A stretch of 64,000 nt of DNA from Gammaproteobacteria bacterium. GTDB lineage: Bacteria > Pseudomonadota > Gammaproteobacteria > GCA-002705445 > GCA-002716945. Location: NCBI GenBank assembly GCA_016779485.1, contig JADHNN010000003.1, positions 45,806 to 109,805 on the forward strand, given 5' to 3'. The notes under the pieces are model-generated. The model was not told the origin of the DNA. It saw only the letters and a program-made list of their open reading frames with translations, and searched no databases. The translations under genes were made by a program, and so were the position numbers. Shown here one piece after another: positions 1-10,231 of this stretch. The number at the start of each line of letters is the position of its first letter. Position 1 is the first letter of the stretch.

Positions 1-1411
1 CATGTCTATCACCCTCTTTAACTAATCCCATAGCAATACCAGCTACAGGGGCTTTTAAAGGAACTCCTGCGTCCATCATAGATAAGCTAGAACCGCATAC
101 AGATGCCATTGAACTAGAACCATTTGATTCTGTAATTTCAGATACTACTCTTATTGTATAAGGGAAATCCTCTAGTGAGGGCATGACAGCTTGAACGCCT
201 CTTCTTGCAAGCTTTCCATGGCCTATTTCTCTCCTTTTTGGAGAGCCTATCATTCCAATTTCACCTACTGAGTAGGGCGGGAAGTTATAATGAAAAATAA
301 AAGAATCATCGACTCTTCCATTAAGTGAATCAATTATTTGAGCGTCTTTATTCGTACCAAGAGTAGTGACGACCAATGCTTGTGTCTCACCTCTTGTAAA
401 TAATGCTGAACCATGCGTTCTGGGTAAAACTCCCGTTTGAATACTAATAGGTCTTACGGTAGCATTATCTCTTCCGTCAATTCTTTTTTCACCGTTGAGA
501 ATTCTCTCGCGTACTAAATCTTTTTTTAAATCGTTAAATACTGAAGCTATCTTATCAGAATTATCATCTTCATCAGATGTTTCATTTGTTAATATTGTCT
601 CTTTTAATAAAGAAAGCTTTTCATAACGATCTTGTTTGATAGTTATTTGATAAGCATCTGATATTTTTTTACCATATTTTTCTTTAATAGAAGCATATAA
701 TTCTGAGTTGTCCTCTGCTGGAGTAGGTTCAATAGGCGTGACACCTATTTCGTTAACTAAATCATCAATTGCTTTAATGATATCTTGCATTTTTTCGTGG
801 CCAAAATTTACTGCATCTAACATTTGTTTTTCAGTAAGTTCTTTAGCTTCTGATTCAACCATAAGGACAGCATTGTTAGTTCCAGCAACTGTTAAATCCA
901 AAAGAGATGACTCTAATTGAGTTGACGTAGGATTAAGTATAAATTCATCGTTATGGTAACCAACTTTCACTGCACCCAATGTTCCGTTAAATGGTAGGCC
1001 TGCAAGTTTCACCACAGTTGACGCCGCTATCAATGAAGGTACTTCAGGATCTATCTCTGGGTTATAAGAAACTAACGTTAAAACTATCTGGACTTCCTGA
1101 TTATAAGTAGATGCAAATAATGGTCTAAGTGGTCTATCTATTAAACGACTTATTAACGTTTCTTTTTCACTAGGTCTGCCTTCACGTTTAAAAAAACTAC
1201 CTGGAATTTTTCCAGCAGCATATGATTTTTCATTATAATTTACTGTTAATGGAAAAAAGTCTCTTATATTTGGCTCTGTTGATGCAACTAATGTACCTAA
1301 AATTACTGTGCCATCAATCTCAACTGTAACAGATGCATTTGCCTGCTTGGCAATTAATCCTGTTTCTATTTTTACTGTTTGTTCGCCTAATTCAAATTGT
1401 TTTGTATGCAT
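1..1411 (-). CDS. pnp: Polynucleotide phosphorylase, N-terminal part (cut by window edge)
   Basis: About 470 N-terminal codons are present and the 3' end lies outside the window; the family is usually near 700 residues. The product is a phosphorolytic 3'-5' exoribonuclease of the RNA degradosome. The reading frame shows the first RNase PH domain ([13 protein letters not shown], then [10 protein letters not shown]), the alpha-helical linker, and the start of the second RNase PH domain ([14 protein letters not shown], and [11 protein letters not shown]). The ATG at 1411-1409 shares one base with the rpsO stop (TAATG) and has a GAGGA ribosome site inside the rpsO end, so the two are translationally linked as in other proteobacteria. 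KH and S1 domains would lie outside the window. Confidence 0.97.
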   Translation of the reverse strand, partial: MHTKQFELGEQTVKIETGLIAKQANASVTVEIDGTVILGTLVASTEPNIRDFFPLTVNYNEKSYAAGKIPGSFFKREGRPSEKETLISRLIDRPLRPLFASTYNQEVQIVLTLVSYNPEIDPEVPSLIAASTVVKLAGLPFNGTLGAVKVGYHNDEFILNPTSTQLESSLLDLTVAGTNNAVLMVESEAKELTEKQMLDAVNFGHEKMQDIIKAIDDLVNEIGVTPIEPTPAEDNSELYASIKEKYGKKISDAYQITIKQDRYEKLSLLKETILTNETSDEDDNSDKIASVFNDLKKDLVRERILNGEKRIDGRDNATVRPISIQTGVLPRTHGSALFTRGETQALVVTTLGTNKDAQIIDSLNGRVDDSFIFHYNFPPYSVGEIGMIGSPKRREIGHGKLARRGVQAVMPSLEDFPYTIRVVSEITESNGSSSMASVCGSSLSMMDAGVPLKAPVAGIAMGLVKEGDRH

Positions 1412-1680
1412 TATTTCCTCAGTCCTAGTTCCTTAATTACCTTCTCATATGTATTAATATCTTTTCTTTTTAAATATTTCATGAGCGATCTTCTTTTCAT
1501 AATCATCTTTAAAAGCCCTTGTCTTGAATGATTATCTTTCTTGTTTTTATTAAAGTGATCAGAAAGCTTATTGATATTTTCTGTAAGAAGAGCAATTTGG
1601 ACTGAACTAGAACCACAGTCATTACTAGACTGTTTAAATTTCTTTATAATTTCAGCTTTTGAATCATTGTTTAATGCCAT
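1411..1680 (-). CDS. rpsO: 30S ribosomal protein S15
   Basis: Full-length S15 of 89 residues, the usual family size. S15 binds the central domain of 16S rRNA early in 30S assembly. Family features include the N-terminal helix, the [12 protein letters not shown] segment, the DNHSRQGLL motif and the [12 protein letters not shown] segment. It lies between truB and pnp, the standard proteobacterial order, with a 65-base gap to truB that carries a candidate promoter. Its stop overlaps the pnp start by one base. Confidence 0.99.
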   Translation of the reverse strand: MALNNDSKAEIIKKFKQSSNDCGSSSVQIALLTENINKLSDHFNKNKKDNHSRQGLLKMIMKRRSLMKYLKRKDINTYEKVIKELGLRK

Positions 1681-1709
1681 TATATCTTTTCTATTTCTTT
1701 AACGTGTGG

Positions 1710-1737
1710 ATTTTATCATGTCCATAAGCTTTTACAA
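1710..1737 (-). promoter_or_regulatory. Candidate sigma-70 promoter for rpsO-pnp
   Basis: On the minus strand a TTGTAA -35 (1737-1732) and a TAAAAT -10 (1715-1710) are separated by 16 bases, in the gap between truB and rpsO. E. coli has an rpsO promoter in the same position. The match is by eye in AT-rich DNA, so confidence is limited. Confidence 0.4.
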
Positions 1738-1745
1738 ACTAAATA

Positions 1746-2633
1746 TCATCTTTTCATCAATCTTTTAGGGTAAAGACAGTTATTTTTATATATTCCAACC
1801 CCATGGCATACATTTTGAATATCTATAATCAAACATAAAGATTGATCTGCATGAGAAACAAGTTGTTTGATAGAAAGGCCGCAATACAACTTATCAATTT
1901 CTTCAACCCTACATATTTTTTTTGGCAACTTATGCAGCATACTAGGAATTGAAATAATATATTTTTGATAGCAATCAGATTCTAGTTTATCTATAGGTAT
2001 TGTCGTAAAATTATCAAAAGGCTCAACTTTAGATCGATGTAACTCATATAAACATGAATGAAGTTGCCATTTTTCAGAAATATCTTGGATGAGAGTTCTG
2101 ATATATGTACCTGAAGAACATATGACAGACATCTCTAAAATATCATCTTTGAGAGATATTAGCTGTAAATCATAAATAATTCTTCTTTTTGGTTTACGCT
2201 CTATATTAATATTTTTACGTGCATAGCTATATAAAGGTTTGCCGTTATACTTCGTGCTACTATACATAGGTGGAGTTTGCATGTATTCTCCAATAAATGT
2301 CTTAAGAGTAGTTATAATGTTCTCATTATTAAGTTTAGATATGATATTTTTTTCATCATCGTATTCTATGGGGTCAGATTCAAAATCTCCGCATTCACTG
2401 AATACACCTAGTTTTGATTTTATTTCATATTTTTTTTTATCATTTTCTATATATTGTATAAATTTTGTAGCTTCACCAAAAACAATTGGCAGAACGCCAG
2501 TTGCTAAGGGGTCAAGTATTCCCATCAGTCCTGCTTTTTGGATGCCTGTTTTTCTTTTAAAGATAGAGAGTATTTCATTAGATGTAACAAACTTATGCTT
2601 TTCAATTAAAATTACACCATTTAGCGCGTTCAA
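1746..2633 (-). CDS. truB: tRNA pseudouridine(55) synthase TruB
   Basis: Makes pseudouridine 55 in the T-loop of tRNAs. The 295-residue protein is of normal length, with the catalytic aspartate in GILDPLATGVLPI (Asp41), the KYNGKPLYSYAR segment, and the conserved SGTYIRTLI motif. The start codon is TTG (2633-2631), directly after the rbfA TAA stop; the family alignment (LNGVILIEKH near the N-terminus) supports this start and there is no usable ATG nearby. No obvious ribosome site is seen, so translation is probably coupled to rbfA. Confidence 0.97.
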   Translation of the reverse strand: MNALNGVILIEKHKFVTSNEILSIFKRKTGIQKAGLMGILDPLATGVLPIVFGEATKFIQYIENDKKKYEIKSKLGVFSECGDFESDPIEYDDEKNIISKLNNENIITTLKTFIGEYMQTPPMYSSTKYNGKPLYSYARKNINIERKPKRRIIYDLQLISLKDDILEMSVICSSGTYIRTLIQDISEKWQLHSCLYELHRSKVEPFDNFTTIPIDKLESDCYQKYIISIPSMLHKLPKKICRVEEIDKLYCGLSIKQLVSHADQSLCLIIDIQNVCHGVGIYKNNCLYPKRLMKR

Positions 2634-2963
2634 TTATTTTAATGAATCTAAAAGTTTATTAATACGCTGCCCTTTTAAGACAGTGTCATCATGTATAAAT
2701 TTCAAATCAGGTATTCTTTTCAAGTGAACGTTTTTTGAAAGATAGAATTTTATAGTAGATTTAAGTGCATTAATGGATAACTCAATTTTTTTATAATTAT
2801 TTTGAAGTGTAGTAAAATATACAATCGCACTTCTGATATCTTTGCTGACTTTTATATCTGTAATAGTAACATTATTTTTAATGTCCTGATTATCAATGCG
2901 AGTAACAAAAATATTTGCTATCTCTTTGTGAAGAAGGTCTTCAATTTTATTCATTCTGCTCAT
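2634..2963 (-). CDS. rbfA: 30S ribosome-binding factor RbfA
   Basis: Small KH-fold factor for late 30S maturation and 16S 5' end processing. It has 109 residues, with the typical IEDLLHKEIANI N-terminus, the VTITDIKVSKDIRSAIVYF strand-helix region, and the C-terminal LKRIPDLKFIHDD motif. It starts one base after the infB stop and abuts truB, the classical nusA-infB-rbfA-truB order. Confidence 0.97.
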   Translation of the reverse strand: MSRMNKIEDLLHKEIANIFVTRIDNQDIKNNVTITDIKVSKDIRSAIVYFTTLQNNYKKIELSINALKSTIKFYLSKNVHLKRIPDLKFIHDDTVLKGQRINKLLDSLK

Positions 2964-2964
2964 T

Positions 2965-5136
2965 CTAAATAGAGCGCTTTATTTCTGTTCTCTTGTAGAC
3001 CTCAATTTGATCACCTGATTTAATATCGTTGTAATCTTTAACCCCAATCCCGCATTCAGTTCCACTTTTTACTTCTTTAACATCTTCTTTGAACCTTCTT
3101 AATGATTCTAGTTCTCCCTCATAGATGACTGTATTATCTCGCAATACTCTTATTTGCTGATCCTTCTGAATAGTTCCCTCAATTACAATTGAGCCGGCAA
3201 TAGCGCCCAATTTAGATGAACGAAATACATCTTTAACAGTTGCTATACCAATAATTTCCTCTTTTACTTCAGGTTCAAGTTCACCTGATAAATCATACTT
3301 TACTGCATCTATCAAATCATAAATAATGCTAAAATAATTCAAAGATATATCATTCATTTCGATTAGTTTCTTTGCTTTACTATCTGCCCGTACGTTGAAG
3401 CCTATAACATGAGCTTGGGCGCTTATTGCAAGATTTATATCTGATTCAGTTATTCCGCCTACACCACTGTATATAATTTCCAATCCAACATCTGGGTTTT
3501 CAATTGATTTTAAACTGCTAATAATTGCCTCACAGCTACCTTGGACATCAGTCTTGATTAGGTAGTTTATGATTTTTTTATTATTTGCTGAATTTCCAAA
3601 TGATTCAATTGAAAAATTCTTCTGTTTAGACTGCATATCAATTTCTTTTTGTTTCTTCTCTCTTGATGAAGCAATATCTTTTACTTTTTTCTCATCATCG
3701 GTAGATATTAATTGATCACCCACATTTGGTGTGGCTGAAAGACCAGTAAGTACAACAGGAGTACTTGGCCCAGCATTGTTAACAGATTTACCAAATTCAT
3801 CAAATAATGCTCTAACCCTACCAAATGTTTGTCCAACTAGTACAAAATCTTTTTTATTGAGAAGTCCGTTTTGAATAAGCACTGTCGCTACCGGACCTTT
3901 ACCTTTATCTAATGATGACTCAATAACAACTCCAGTTGCCGACCCTTTATCAAGAGCTTTAAGCTCAAGCATTTCTGCTTGCAACACTACTGAATCTAGC
4001 AGTGCATCCACGCCTTCACCTGTCAATGCTGAAATTGGAATAAATATAGTATCGCCGCCCCACTCTTCAGGAATTACATTTTTGGCAGCAAGATCATTTT
4101 TAACTTTTTCTTGATCTGCGTTTTCTTTATCAATTTTATTGATTGCTACTATCAGCGGAACATTGGCAGCCCTAGCATGTTCTATAGCTTCTTCTGTTTG
4201 TGGCATTACTCCATCGTCTGCAGAGACAACAAGTATTACGATATCAGTTACTTGAGCACCTCTAGCTCTCATACTTGTAAATGCTGCGTGGCCAGGTGTA
4301 TCAAGAAATGCAATTTCACCATTATTTGTTTTTACTCTATATGCACCGATGTGTTGAGTTATTCCGCCGGATTCAGTATCAGTAATTTTCGATTCCCTAA
4401 TATAATCCAAAAGTGAAGTCTTCCCATGATCAACATGACCCATTATCGTAACAATTGGTGCACGTGGTTGACCATCAGTAATTTTAATTTTTGTTGGAGC
4501 AGTAATCTCATCCTCATTATCTTTAACTATCACAGGATTATGTCCAATTTCTTCTGTAATTAATACTGCCGTATCTTCATCAAGCGACTGATTAACTGTA
4601 GCCATAACACCTAGACTCATCATTTTAGCTATTAAATCTGTATTTTTTAAAGCCATTTGATTAGCGAGTTCTGCTACAGTCATTGATTGGCTAATCTTCA
4701 CATCCCTTTTAATTGGTTCTGTAGGTTTTTCGAATTTATGGGCTGGAGCCATATCTTTGATATCGCTTTTATTTTTATTATTTTTATCTTTCTTTTGTTT
4801 AGGTAATTTGAGATGAAGTTCTTTATTCTCTAATTTCTCAATTTTTTCATCTTTATCTATTTTTTGTTTCTTAGGAGTTTTATTATCAATGACGTATGCT
4901 TCTGATATTTTAGGCGATTCTTTAGTTATTGATTTTGTAGTGGCAATTTTATCTTCAGAGGGTCTTGAGTTTTCCTTTTTTTCTACAACGCTAGTATCAT
5001 TTATTTTTTGATCTTTAATAGCCGGTTTAGCTATGATTTTTCTTTTTCTTTTAACATGCACACCTAAAGCAGGTGATCCGCTTTTTCTAGTTGATAAAGT
5101 ATCGGTTTTAAGTTTTATGTTGTCTTTTTCTGACAT
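2965..5136 (-). CDS. infB: Translation initiation factor IF-2
   Basis: GTPase that brings fMet-tRNA to the 30S subunit and promotes subunit joining. The 723-residue protein has a lysine-rich low-complexity N-terminal region (about residues 1-150), the [13 protein letters not shown]2-N domain, then the G domain with GHVDHGKT (233-240), DTPGHAAF and NKID, followed by domains II-IV. The N-terminal part is shorter than in E. coli (890 residues), as in many small genomes. Its ATG overlaps the nusA stop by one base (TAATG), so coupling with nusA is expected. Confidence 0.98.
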   Translation of the reverse strand: MSEKDNIKLKTDTLSTRKSGSPALGVHVKRKRKIIAKPAIKDQKINDTSVVEKKENSRPSEDKIATTKSITKESPKISEAYVIDNKTPKKQKIDKDEKIEKLENKELHLKLPKQKKDKNNKNKSDIKDMAPAHKFEKPTEPIKRDVKISQSMTVAELANQMALKNTDLIAKMMSLGVMATVNQSLDEDTAVLITEEIGHNPVIVKDNEDEITAPTKIKITDGQPRAPIVTIMGHVDHGKTSLLDYIRESKITDTESGGITQHIGAYRVKTNNGEIAFLDTPGHAAFTSMRARGAQVTDIVILVVSADDGVMPQTEEAIEHARAANVPLIVAINKIDKENADQEKVKNDLAAKNVIPEEWGGDTIFIPISALTGEGVDALLDSVVLQAEMLELKALDKGSATGVVIESSLDKGKGPVATVLIQNGLLNKKDFVLVGQTFGRVRALFDEFGKSVNNAGPSTPVVLTGLSATPNVGDQLISTDDEKKVKDIASSREKKQKEIDMQSKQKNFSIESFGNSANNKKIINYLIKTDVQGSCEAIISSLKSIENPDVGLEIIYSGVGGITESDINLAISAQAHVIGFNVRADSKAKKLIEMNDISLNYFSIIYDLIDAVKYDLSGELEPEVKEEIIGIATVKDVFRSSKLGAIAGSIVIEGTIQKDQQIRVLRDNTVIYEGELESLRRFKEDVKEVKSGTECGIGVKDYNDIKSGDQIEVYKRTEIKRSI

Positions 5137-6641
5137 TATTCCTCTTCTGACCAGCTCTCGCGCGCCTGCATAATAACTTTTCCTGCAGATTCATTAGATA
5201 TATCTATAAAATCAAGTAATTCATCTATAGATAAGTCCGCTACATCACTTATAGTTAATATATCATTGTTTTTAAGTAATGTTATATGATCATCATTTAA
5301 TTCATTAAGATTCGAGAGAGATTTTTTTTCATCTAACTCTTTTTGTTTCTTCTCGTATACGTCAATCGCTCTTTTTCTAAGCTCATTGACTAAGTCATCA
5401 TCGAAGCTATTTATTTCTTGAAGCTCTTCTATTTCGCATAATGCTATTTCATCTATTGAACTAAAACCCTCTTCAGCGAGTATCTTAGCTACATCATTAT
5501 CTACATTAAGTTCAACTTGGAATTTTGTTGCTGTTTCTTCCTCTTCCTTATTGTTTTTGTCATCTGCATCGTCTTTACTCATCACATTAAGATTCCAGCC
5601 AGTTAATTCACTTGCTAATCTAACGTTTTGGCCACCTCTTCCAATAGCTTGAGATAGCTGTTCTTCAGCAACTGCAATATCCATCGTTTTATTTGTTTCA
5701 TCTACAACTATTGATAAAACTTCTGCTGGAGACATTGCATTAATAACAAATTTCGCAGGATCTTCATCCCAAGCTATTATATCAATCCTCTCTCCTGCAA
5801 GCTCATTAGAAACTGATTGAACTCTCGATCCACGCATACCTACACATGCTCCAATTGCATCTAATTTTGGATCGTTTGATTTAACTGCAATCTTAGCTCT
5901 TAGACCCGGGTCCCTTGCAGCTCCAAGTATTTCAATGATCCCTTGACCAACTTCAGGAACTTCAAGTCTAAATAGTTCAATTAAAAATTCAGGACATTTC
6001 CTAGAAATATATAACTGAGGACCTCTTAGTTCGGACTGTACATCCATTAAAAATCCTCTAATTCTGTCACCAGGTTTGATATTTTCTCTTGGTATTAGAT
6101 TTTCTTTAAGAATCATTGCTTCATCGGATAGGCTTCCACCTTCATTGGAATTAAGGTCAAGAAAAACGTTATTTTTATCTACTCTTCTGACGATACCAAA
6201 TAATAATTCACCAACACGAGGAGCATATAAATCGACAATTCTATTTCTTTCTGCTGCTTTTAGGCTCGCCACAATATTCTGCTTCGCAGTCTGAGCAACA
6301 ATTCTTCCAAACTCAACAGATTCTATTTCCTCAGTAATATATTCACCTACATTTATGTCATTATTTTTTTCTTTAGCAAATTCAATTAACATTTTCTTTT
6401 CATATTCGTCATCAATTAGTATTTCATCAACAACTTCCCACTTTCTTATTGTCGTGTATGTCCCGTCATCTTGATTTATAGTTACTTCAACGTCTATTTC
6501 ATCTTGTGTTTTATTGTCTAGCTTGTATTTCTTTTTTACAGCAGATGCAAGTGCAGTTTCCATAGCGTTAATGATAATTTCTCTATCGACATTTTTTTCA
6601 TTAGAGACTGTATCGATAATTAAAAGTATCTCTTTGTTCAT
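5136..6641 (-). CDS. nusA: Transcription termination/antitermination factor NusA
   Basis: RNA polymerase-binding elongation factor. The 501-residue protein has the N-terminal polymerase-binding domain, an S1 domain, two KH domains (VGMRGSRVQ and AIGRGGQNVRLA motifs), and two acidic C-terminal AR repeats (KILAEEGFSSIDEIA and LLKNNDILTISDVADLS) as in E. coli-type NusA. The ATG overlaps the rimP stop in an ATGA arrangement. Full length, nothing unusual. Confidence 0.98.
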   Translation of the reverse strand: MNKEILLIIDTVSNEKNVDREIIINAMETALASAVKKKYKLDNKTQDEIDVEVTINQDDGTYTTIRKWEVVDEILIDDEYEKKMLIEFAKEKNNDINVGEYITEEIESVEFGRIVAQTAKQNIVASLKAAERNRIVDLYAPRVGELLFGIVRRVDKNNVFLDLNSNEGGSLSDEAMILKENLIPRENIKPGDRIRGFLMDVQSELRGPQLYISRKCPEFLIELFRLEVPEVGQGIIEILGAARDPGLRAKIAVKSNDPKLDAIGACVGMRGSRVQSVSNELAGERIDIIAWDEDPAKFVINAMSPAEVLSIVVDETNKTMDIAVAEEQLSQAIGRGGQNVRLASELTGWNLNVMSKDDADDKNNKEEEETATKFQVELNVDNDVAKILAEEGFSSIDEIALCEIEELQEINSFDDDLVNELRKRAIDVYEKKQKELDEKKSLSNLNELNDDHITLLKNNDILTISDVADLSIDELLDFIDISNESAGKVIMQARESWSEEE

Positions 6642-7093
6642 ATTTTTATCTCCCTAACTAAGTTGGCTTTTTTGATATCACTAAATGATATTTCAATTGT
6701 TTCTTTTTTATCTTTAATACAGATTAAACCCTCAATAACTTCATAATATCCTTTAAAGCGTCTCTGATTATTTATGTTTCTTTTTAATTCTATAAATACT
6801 TTTTCGCCTTGAAATTTAATAAAATCTTTAATACTAAATAAAGGTCTATTTATACCTGGTGACGACACTTCTATATTATAGTTATCGTCAACAAATTTAT
6901 GCATAATAATTATGTCTTCAGCTAGTCTTGATGTATCAACACAATCATCTACTGTAATGCCTTTTTCAGACTCAATCATTATTTGAATTTTTTTTACCCC
7001 ACTGTTGGAAAATATACCTACATGGATTGCTGATATATCATTAGTTAACAGCTCATTAATTTTAATCATCATATTTTCTTCAATTTCATTCAT
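6638..7093 (-). CDS. rimP: Ribosome maturation factor RimP
   Basis: Assists 30S subunit maturation. It has 151 residues, the usual length, with the N-terminal domain containing the EVSSPGINRPL motif and the C-terminal SH3-like domain. It is the first protein gene of the rimP-nusA-infB operon and lies downstream of the initiator tRNA gene, the same arrangement as metY-rimP in E. coli. A short hairpin lies just upstream at 7111-7126. Confidence 0.97.
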   Translation of the reverse strand: MNEIEENMMIKINELLTNDISAIHVGIFSNSGVKKIQIMIESEKGITVDDCVDTSRLAEDIIIMHKFVDDNYNIEVSSPGINRPLFSIKDFIKFQGEKVFIELKRNINNQRRFKGYYEVIEGLICIKDKKETIEISFSDIKKANLVREIKI

Positions 7094-7110
7094 AATTCAC
7101 GCATTAAAAT

Positions 7111-7126
7111 GGCCCCATTAGGAGCC
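7111..7126 (-). promoter_or_regulatory. Leader hairpin before rimP (weak terminator or attenuator)
   Basis: On the minus strand GGCTCC-TAAT-GGGGCC forms a 6-bp stem with one G-U pair and a 4-base loop, followed by ATTTTAATG. It lies between the initiator tRNA and rimP, where E. coli has partial terminators or processing sites. The trailing T-run is poor, so it may be an RNA-processing or weak attenuation structure rather than a true terminator. Confidence 0.4.
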
Positions 7127-7182
7127 GTGTTTGTATTGTATATTAAAATATCTAAAATGCGAGAGCGAATTTTATAAATCTA

Positions 7183-7259
<77 letters not shown>

Positions 7260-7298
7260 CTGCTATGAAGTCTATAATTTATAGATTTTATTTTCAAG

Positions 7299-8732
7299 TT
7301 AAAAAGAGATGGCAAAAAGTAAGCCGATTAAGTAGCTGCTAAGATCAAATAGATAATATGGAAAAATCCCTAGAATCAACAAAGATATACTATTCAAAGA
7401 TAAAATAAGGGAATCATTGGAATATACTGATATGAGATCTTCTCTACTATCAAAGTAAATAGTTTTAATGATTTTGAGATAATAGTACGCTGATATTACT
7501 GTCATTATAACGACTATAACCGACAGAATGATATACGAACTATCTATCAATGCAGTTATCACAATTAGTTTTGCATGAAACCCAATCATTGGAGGAATGC
7601 CTGCAGATGATAGCATTGTGATAAGAATAAGAATTGCATAATATGGATGAGTTTGAGATAAACCAGACAAATCGCTTATTTTCTCAATTCCATGACTATT
7701 ACATGTAATATGAGTGATTATCCCAAAAGATGCTAAAGCAGTTAAGCTATATACGATTGTGTAATAAAGTGATGCTTGAATACCTTCATTCGATACAATT
7801 CCAAGTGCTAATATTATAAAACCAATATTTGAGATTGCTGAATAAGCTAACAACCGCTTAATATTTGTCTGAGTTAATGCAAAGATACTTCCTATAACAA
7901 TAGAAAGCATACCTACAAAGAGAAGTATATCTGACCACATGCTCTTCATGCTTATAAAAGGTATATAGTAGAGTTTTAAAAAAACTATAAATACTGCGAT
8001 TTTCGGCAATGTACTTAATAGTGTAGTCGTACTGACAAGTGAACCTTGGTATATATCTGGAACCCACATATGGAAAGGAGCTGCACCAAATTTAAAACAC
8101 AGACTTGCAGTGATAAATACAATACCAAATATTATTCCAAAGTATTCGACAGAATTCATTTCAGTAGCATTTATTACTTCAGCAATGTCAGAGTATATAA
8201 TAGAACCTGTGAATCCATATATAAGTGAAATTCCAAACAATAAGATACCTGATGACATTGCTCCTAAAACATAATATTTGATTGCAGCTTCTGAAGAAAG
8301 CGATGAGTTTTTATTAAAACCAATTAACGCATATAATGATAATGATAATAGTTCAATTCCAAGGTAAAGCATTAACATACTATTTGCTGAAATCATTATC
8401 ATGGTCCCAATTAAACCAAGAATAGAAATAGTAAAATATTCTATTTTAAGATTATTTAAATACTTTAAATGTTTGTATGTGTAATGAAAAATAATAAATG
8501 ATCCAAATAATAAAATAAATTTTATAACATTTAGAAATTCGCTAAGCTCATATGATTGATATATTGATGATACTTGTCCATTAATAGAATAATAACCGCT
8601 CAGCAATAAAAGTAATTGTATAAATTTAAATGTAATTCCTTTATGACTTTGTAAAAATAAATCAATCACAATGATTATCATTACGCCAATGGATAATATA
8701 ATTTCAGGTATAAATAGTAAATTGAAAATCAT
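7299..8732 (-). CDS. nuoN: NADH-quinone oxidoreductase subunit N
   Basis: Antiporter-like proton-channel subunit of the complex I membrane arm. The 477-residue protein is mostly transmembrane helices (about 14) and has the family core with KYYVLGAMSSG, FKFGAAPFHMWVPDIYQG and YSAISNIGF. It is the last gene of the nuo operon; its ATG overlaps the nuoM stop by four bases. The tRNA-fMet gene follows after about 40 bases that contain a 15-base AT-rich inverted repeat (7271-7285). Confidence 0.97.
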   Translation of the reverse strand: MIFNLLFIPEIILSIGVMIIIVIDLFLQSHKGITFKFIQLLLLLSGYYSINGQVSSIYQSYELSEFLNVIKFILLFGSFIIFHYTYKHLKYLNNLKIEYFTISILGLIGTMIMISANSMLMLYLGIELLSLSLYALIGFNKNSSLSSEAAIKYYVLGAMSSGILLFGISLIYGFTGSIIYSDIAEVINATEMNSVEYFGIIFGIVFITASLCFKFGAAPFHMWVPDIYQGSLVSTTTLLSTLPKIAVFIVFLKLYYIPFISMKSMWSDILLFVGMLSIVIGSIFALTQTNIKRLLAYSAISNIGFIILALGIVSNEGIQASLYYTIVYSLTALASFGIITHITCNSHGIEKISDLSGLSQTHPYYAILILITMLSSAGIPPMIGFHAKLIVITALIDSSYIILSVIVVIMTVISAYYYLKIIKTIYFDSREDLISVYSNDSLILSLNSISLLILGIFPYYLFDLSSYLIGLLFAISF

Positions 8733-10231
8733 GTTCTTCCTAAATTAATAGAATCTATAAGATTAATTGTAGTATGGTCAATAATCTTAAATAAATAATC
8801 AGGAGTTAACCCAAGATAAAGGATAAATATAACCAACACTCCAAGTACAAATTTTTCATTAATTGTGCACTCTTTGTATCCTTGGATATTTTGAGTGTTT
8901 TCACCAAATAATACATTTTTCCCTAACTTTAGTGAATATGATGCAGATAGAAGTAGTGATATGGCAGCAAGAAATCCAATTATGATATTTGATCCAAGTG
9001 CAGATGTTATAACAAGAAATTCTCCTACAAAACCAGATGTGCCTGGCAATCCTGAGTTAGCCATTAAAAAAAATAACATTAAAAAAGAAAATAAAGGCAT
9101 AAATGTTACAACACCATAATTGTCTTTAAGTAATCTTGATTTAGAGTGTTTATAGATAATCCCAATACAAAAAAATAATGCTGCTGATATTAATCCATGA
9201 GAAATCATTTGAATTATTGCGCCCTCAAGCCCAATCACTGCTGCATTTAGATTATTTCCCAACAAATGAAATACTAAAAATATGCCTAATGTAACAAATC
9301 CCATATGTGCAACAGATGAATAAGCAATGAGTTTTTTCATATCAGTTTGCGCGTAAGCAACAAAACTTATATATATAATTGCTATTAGAGATAAATAAAT
9401 CATATATTCACTCAAAAAGATTCCTGCTTCAGTAGTAATGGGCAGCATAAATCTAATCATTCCATATCCGCCAACTTTTAGTAGAACAGACGCAAGGATT
9501 ACTGATCCGCTTGTTGGAGCCTCGACGTGTGCATCTGGTAGCCATGTATGAACTGGCCACATAGGAATCTTTATGCCGAAACCGATTAAAAATGCTAAAA
9601 GAATAAACAATTCCTCCTCGAAAGATAAATTAAGCAAGTAAAAATCTCTTATTGCAAATGATCCGGCTAAGGTAGATAAATATATAATCGCAATTAACAT
9701 GAGCACAGATCCAAATAGTGTATAGAGAAAAAACTTTATTGTGGCATATTTTCTATTTTTACCTCCCCATATACCTATGATTAAAAATAATGGTATTAAT
9801 AGGCTTTCAAAGAAAATATAAAAAAGGATGCTATCAAATGCTGTAAAGGTTCCCATTAAAAGGCCTTCTAAAATTAAGAAATAACCTAAATATGCTGATT
9901 TATTCTTGTACGTCTCCGATGATGCATAAATAGCTATAAGAAAGTTAATAAATGCTGTGAGTAAAATCAAAGATACAGATATACCATCTGCAGCAAGATA
10001 GTAAAATATATTTAAACCGTTTATCCATTCAATACGTTCGATAAATTGCAGTTGACTTAATGACTGATCATAGTTGTTAGTCAAACTTAAGGAAAGAAGT
10101 AATACTAGAAAAGTTATAATGAGCGTTAAATATTCAGAGAGTTTATTGCTCAGATTATTTGAGATAACTAAAAATAATCCTACTAATATAGGGATCCATA
10201 TTAATAAACTTAGTATTGGAAAATTAAACAT
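8729..10231 (-). CDS. nuoM: NADH-quinone oxidoreductase subunit M
   Basis: Antiporter-like proton-pumping subunit of complex I. It has 500 residues with about 14 transmembrane helices. Conserved features include the membrane glutamate in the FFESLLIPLFLIIGIWGG segment, PMWPVHTWLPDAHVEAPT, and the YSSVAHMGF discontinuous-helix motif. The ATG directly follows the nuoL stop (TAAATG). Confidence 0.97.
   Translation of the reverse strand: MFNFPILSLLIWIPILVGLFLVISNNLSNKLSEYLTLIITFLVLLLSLSLTNNYDQSLSQLQFIERIEWINGLNIFYYLAADGISVSLILLTAFINFLIAIYASSETYKNKSAYLGYFLILEGLLMGTFTAFDSILFYIFFESLLIPLFLIIGIWGGKNRKYATIKFFLYTLFGSVLMLIAIIYLSTLAGSFAIRDFYLLNLSFEEELFILLAFLIGFGIKIPMWPVHTWLPDAHVEAPTSGSVILASVLLKVGGYGMIRFMLPITTEAGIFLSEYMIYLSLIAIIYISFVAYAQTDMKKLIAYSSVAHMGFVTLGIFLVFHLLGNNLNAAVIGLEGAIIQMISHGLISAALFFCIGIIYKHSKSRLLKDNYGVVTFMPLFSFLMLFFLMANSGLPGTSGFVGEFLVITSALGSNIIIGFLAAISLLLSASYSLKLGKNVLFGENTQNIQGYKECTINEKFVLGVLVIFILYLGLTPDYLFKIIDHTTINLIDSINLGRT

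Noticed and set aside
2239..2727. 162-codon open frame on the plus strand
   Set aside because: Shadow of truB and rbfA; its hydrophobic translation is the typical antisense of AT-rich genes.
7271..7285. 15-base AT inverted repeat after nuoN as a terminator
   Set aside because: Pure A/T stem with no T-tract on the minus strand; more likely part of the tRNA promoter.
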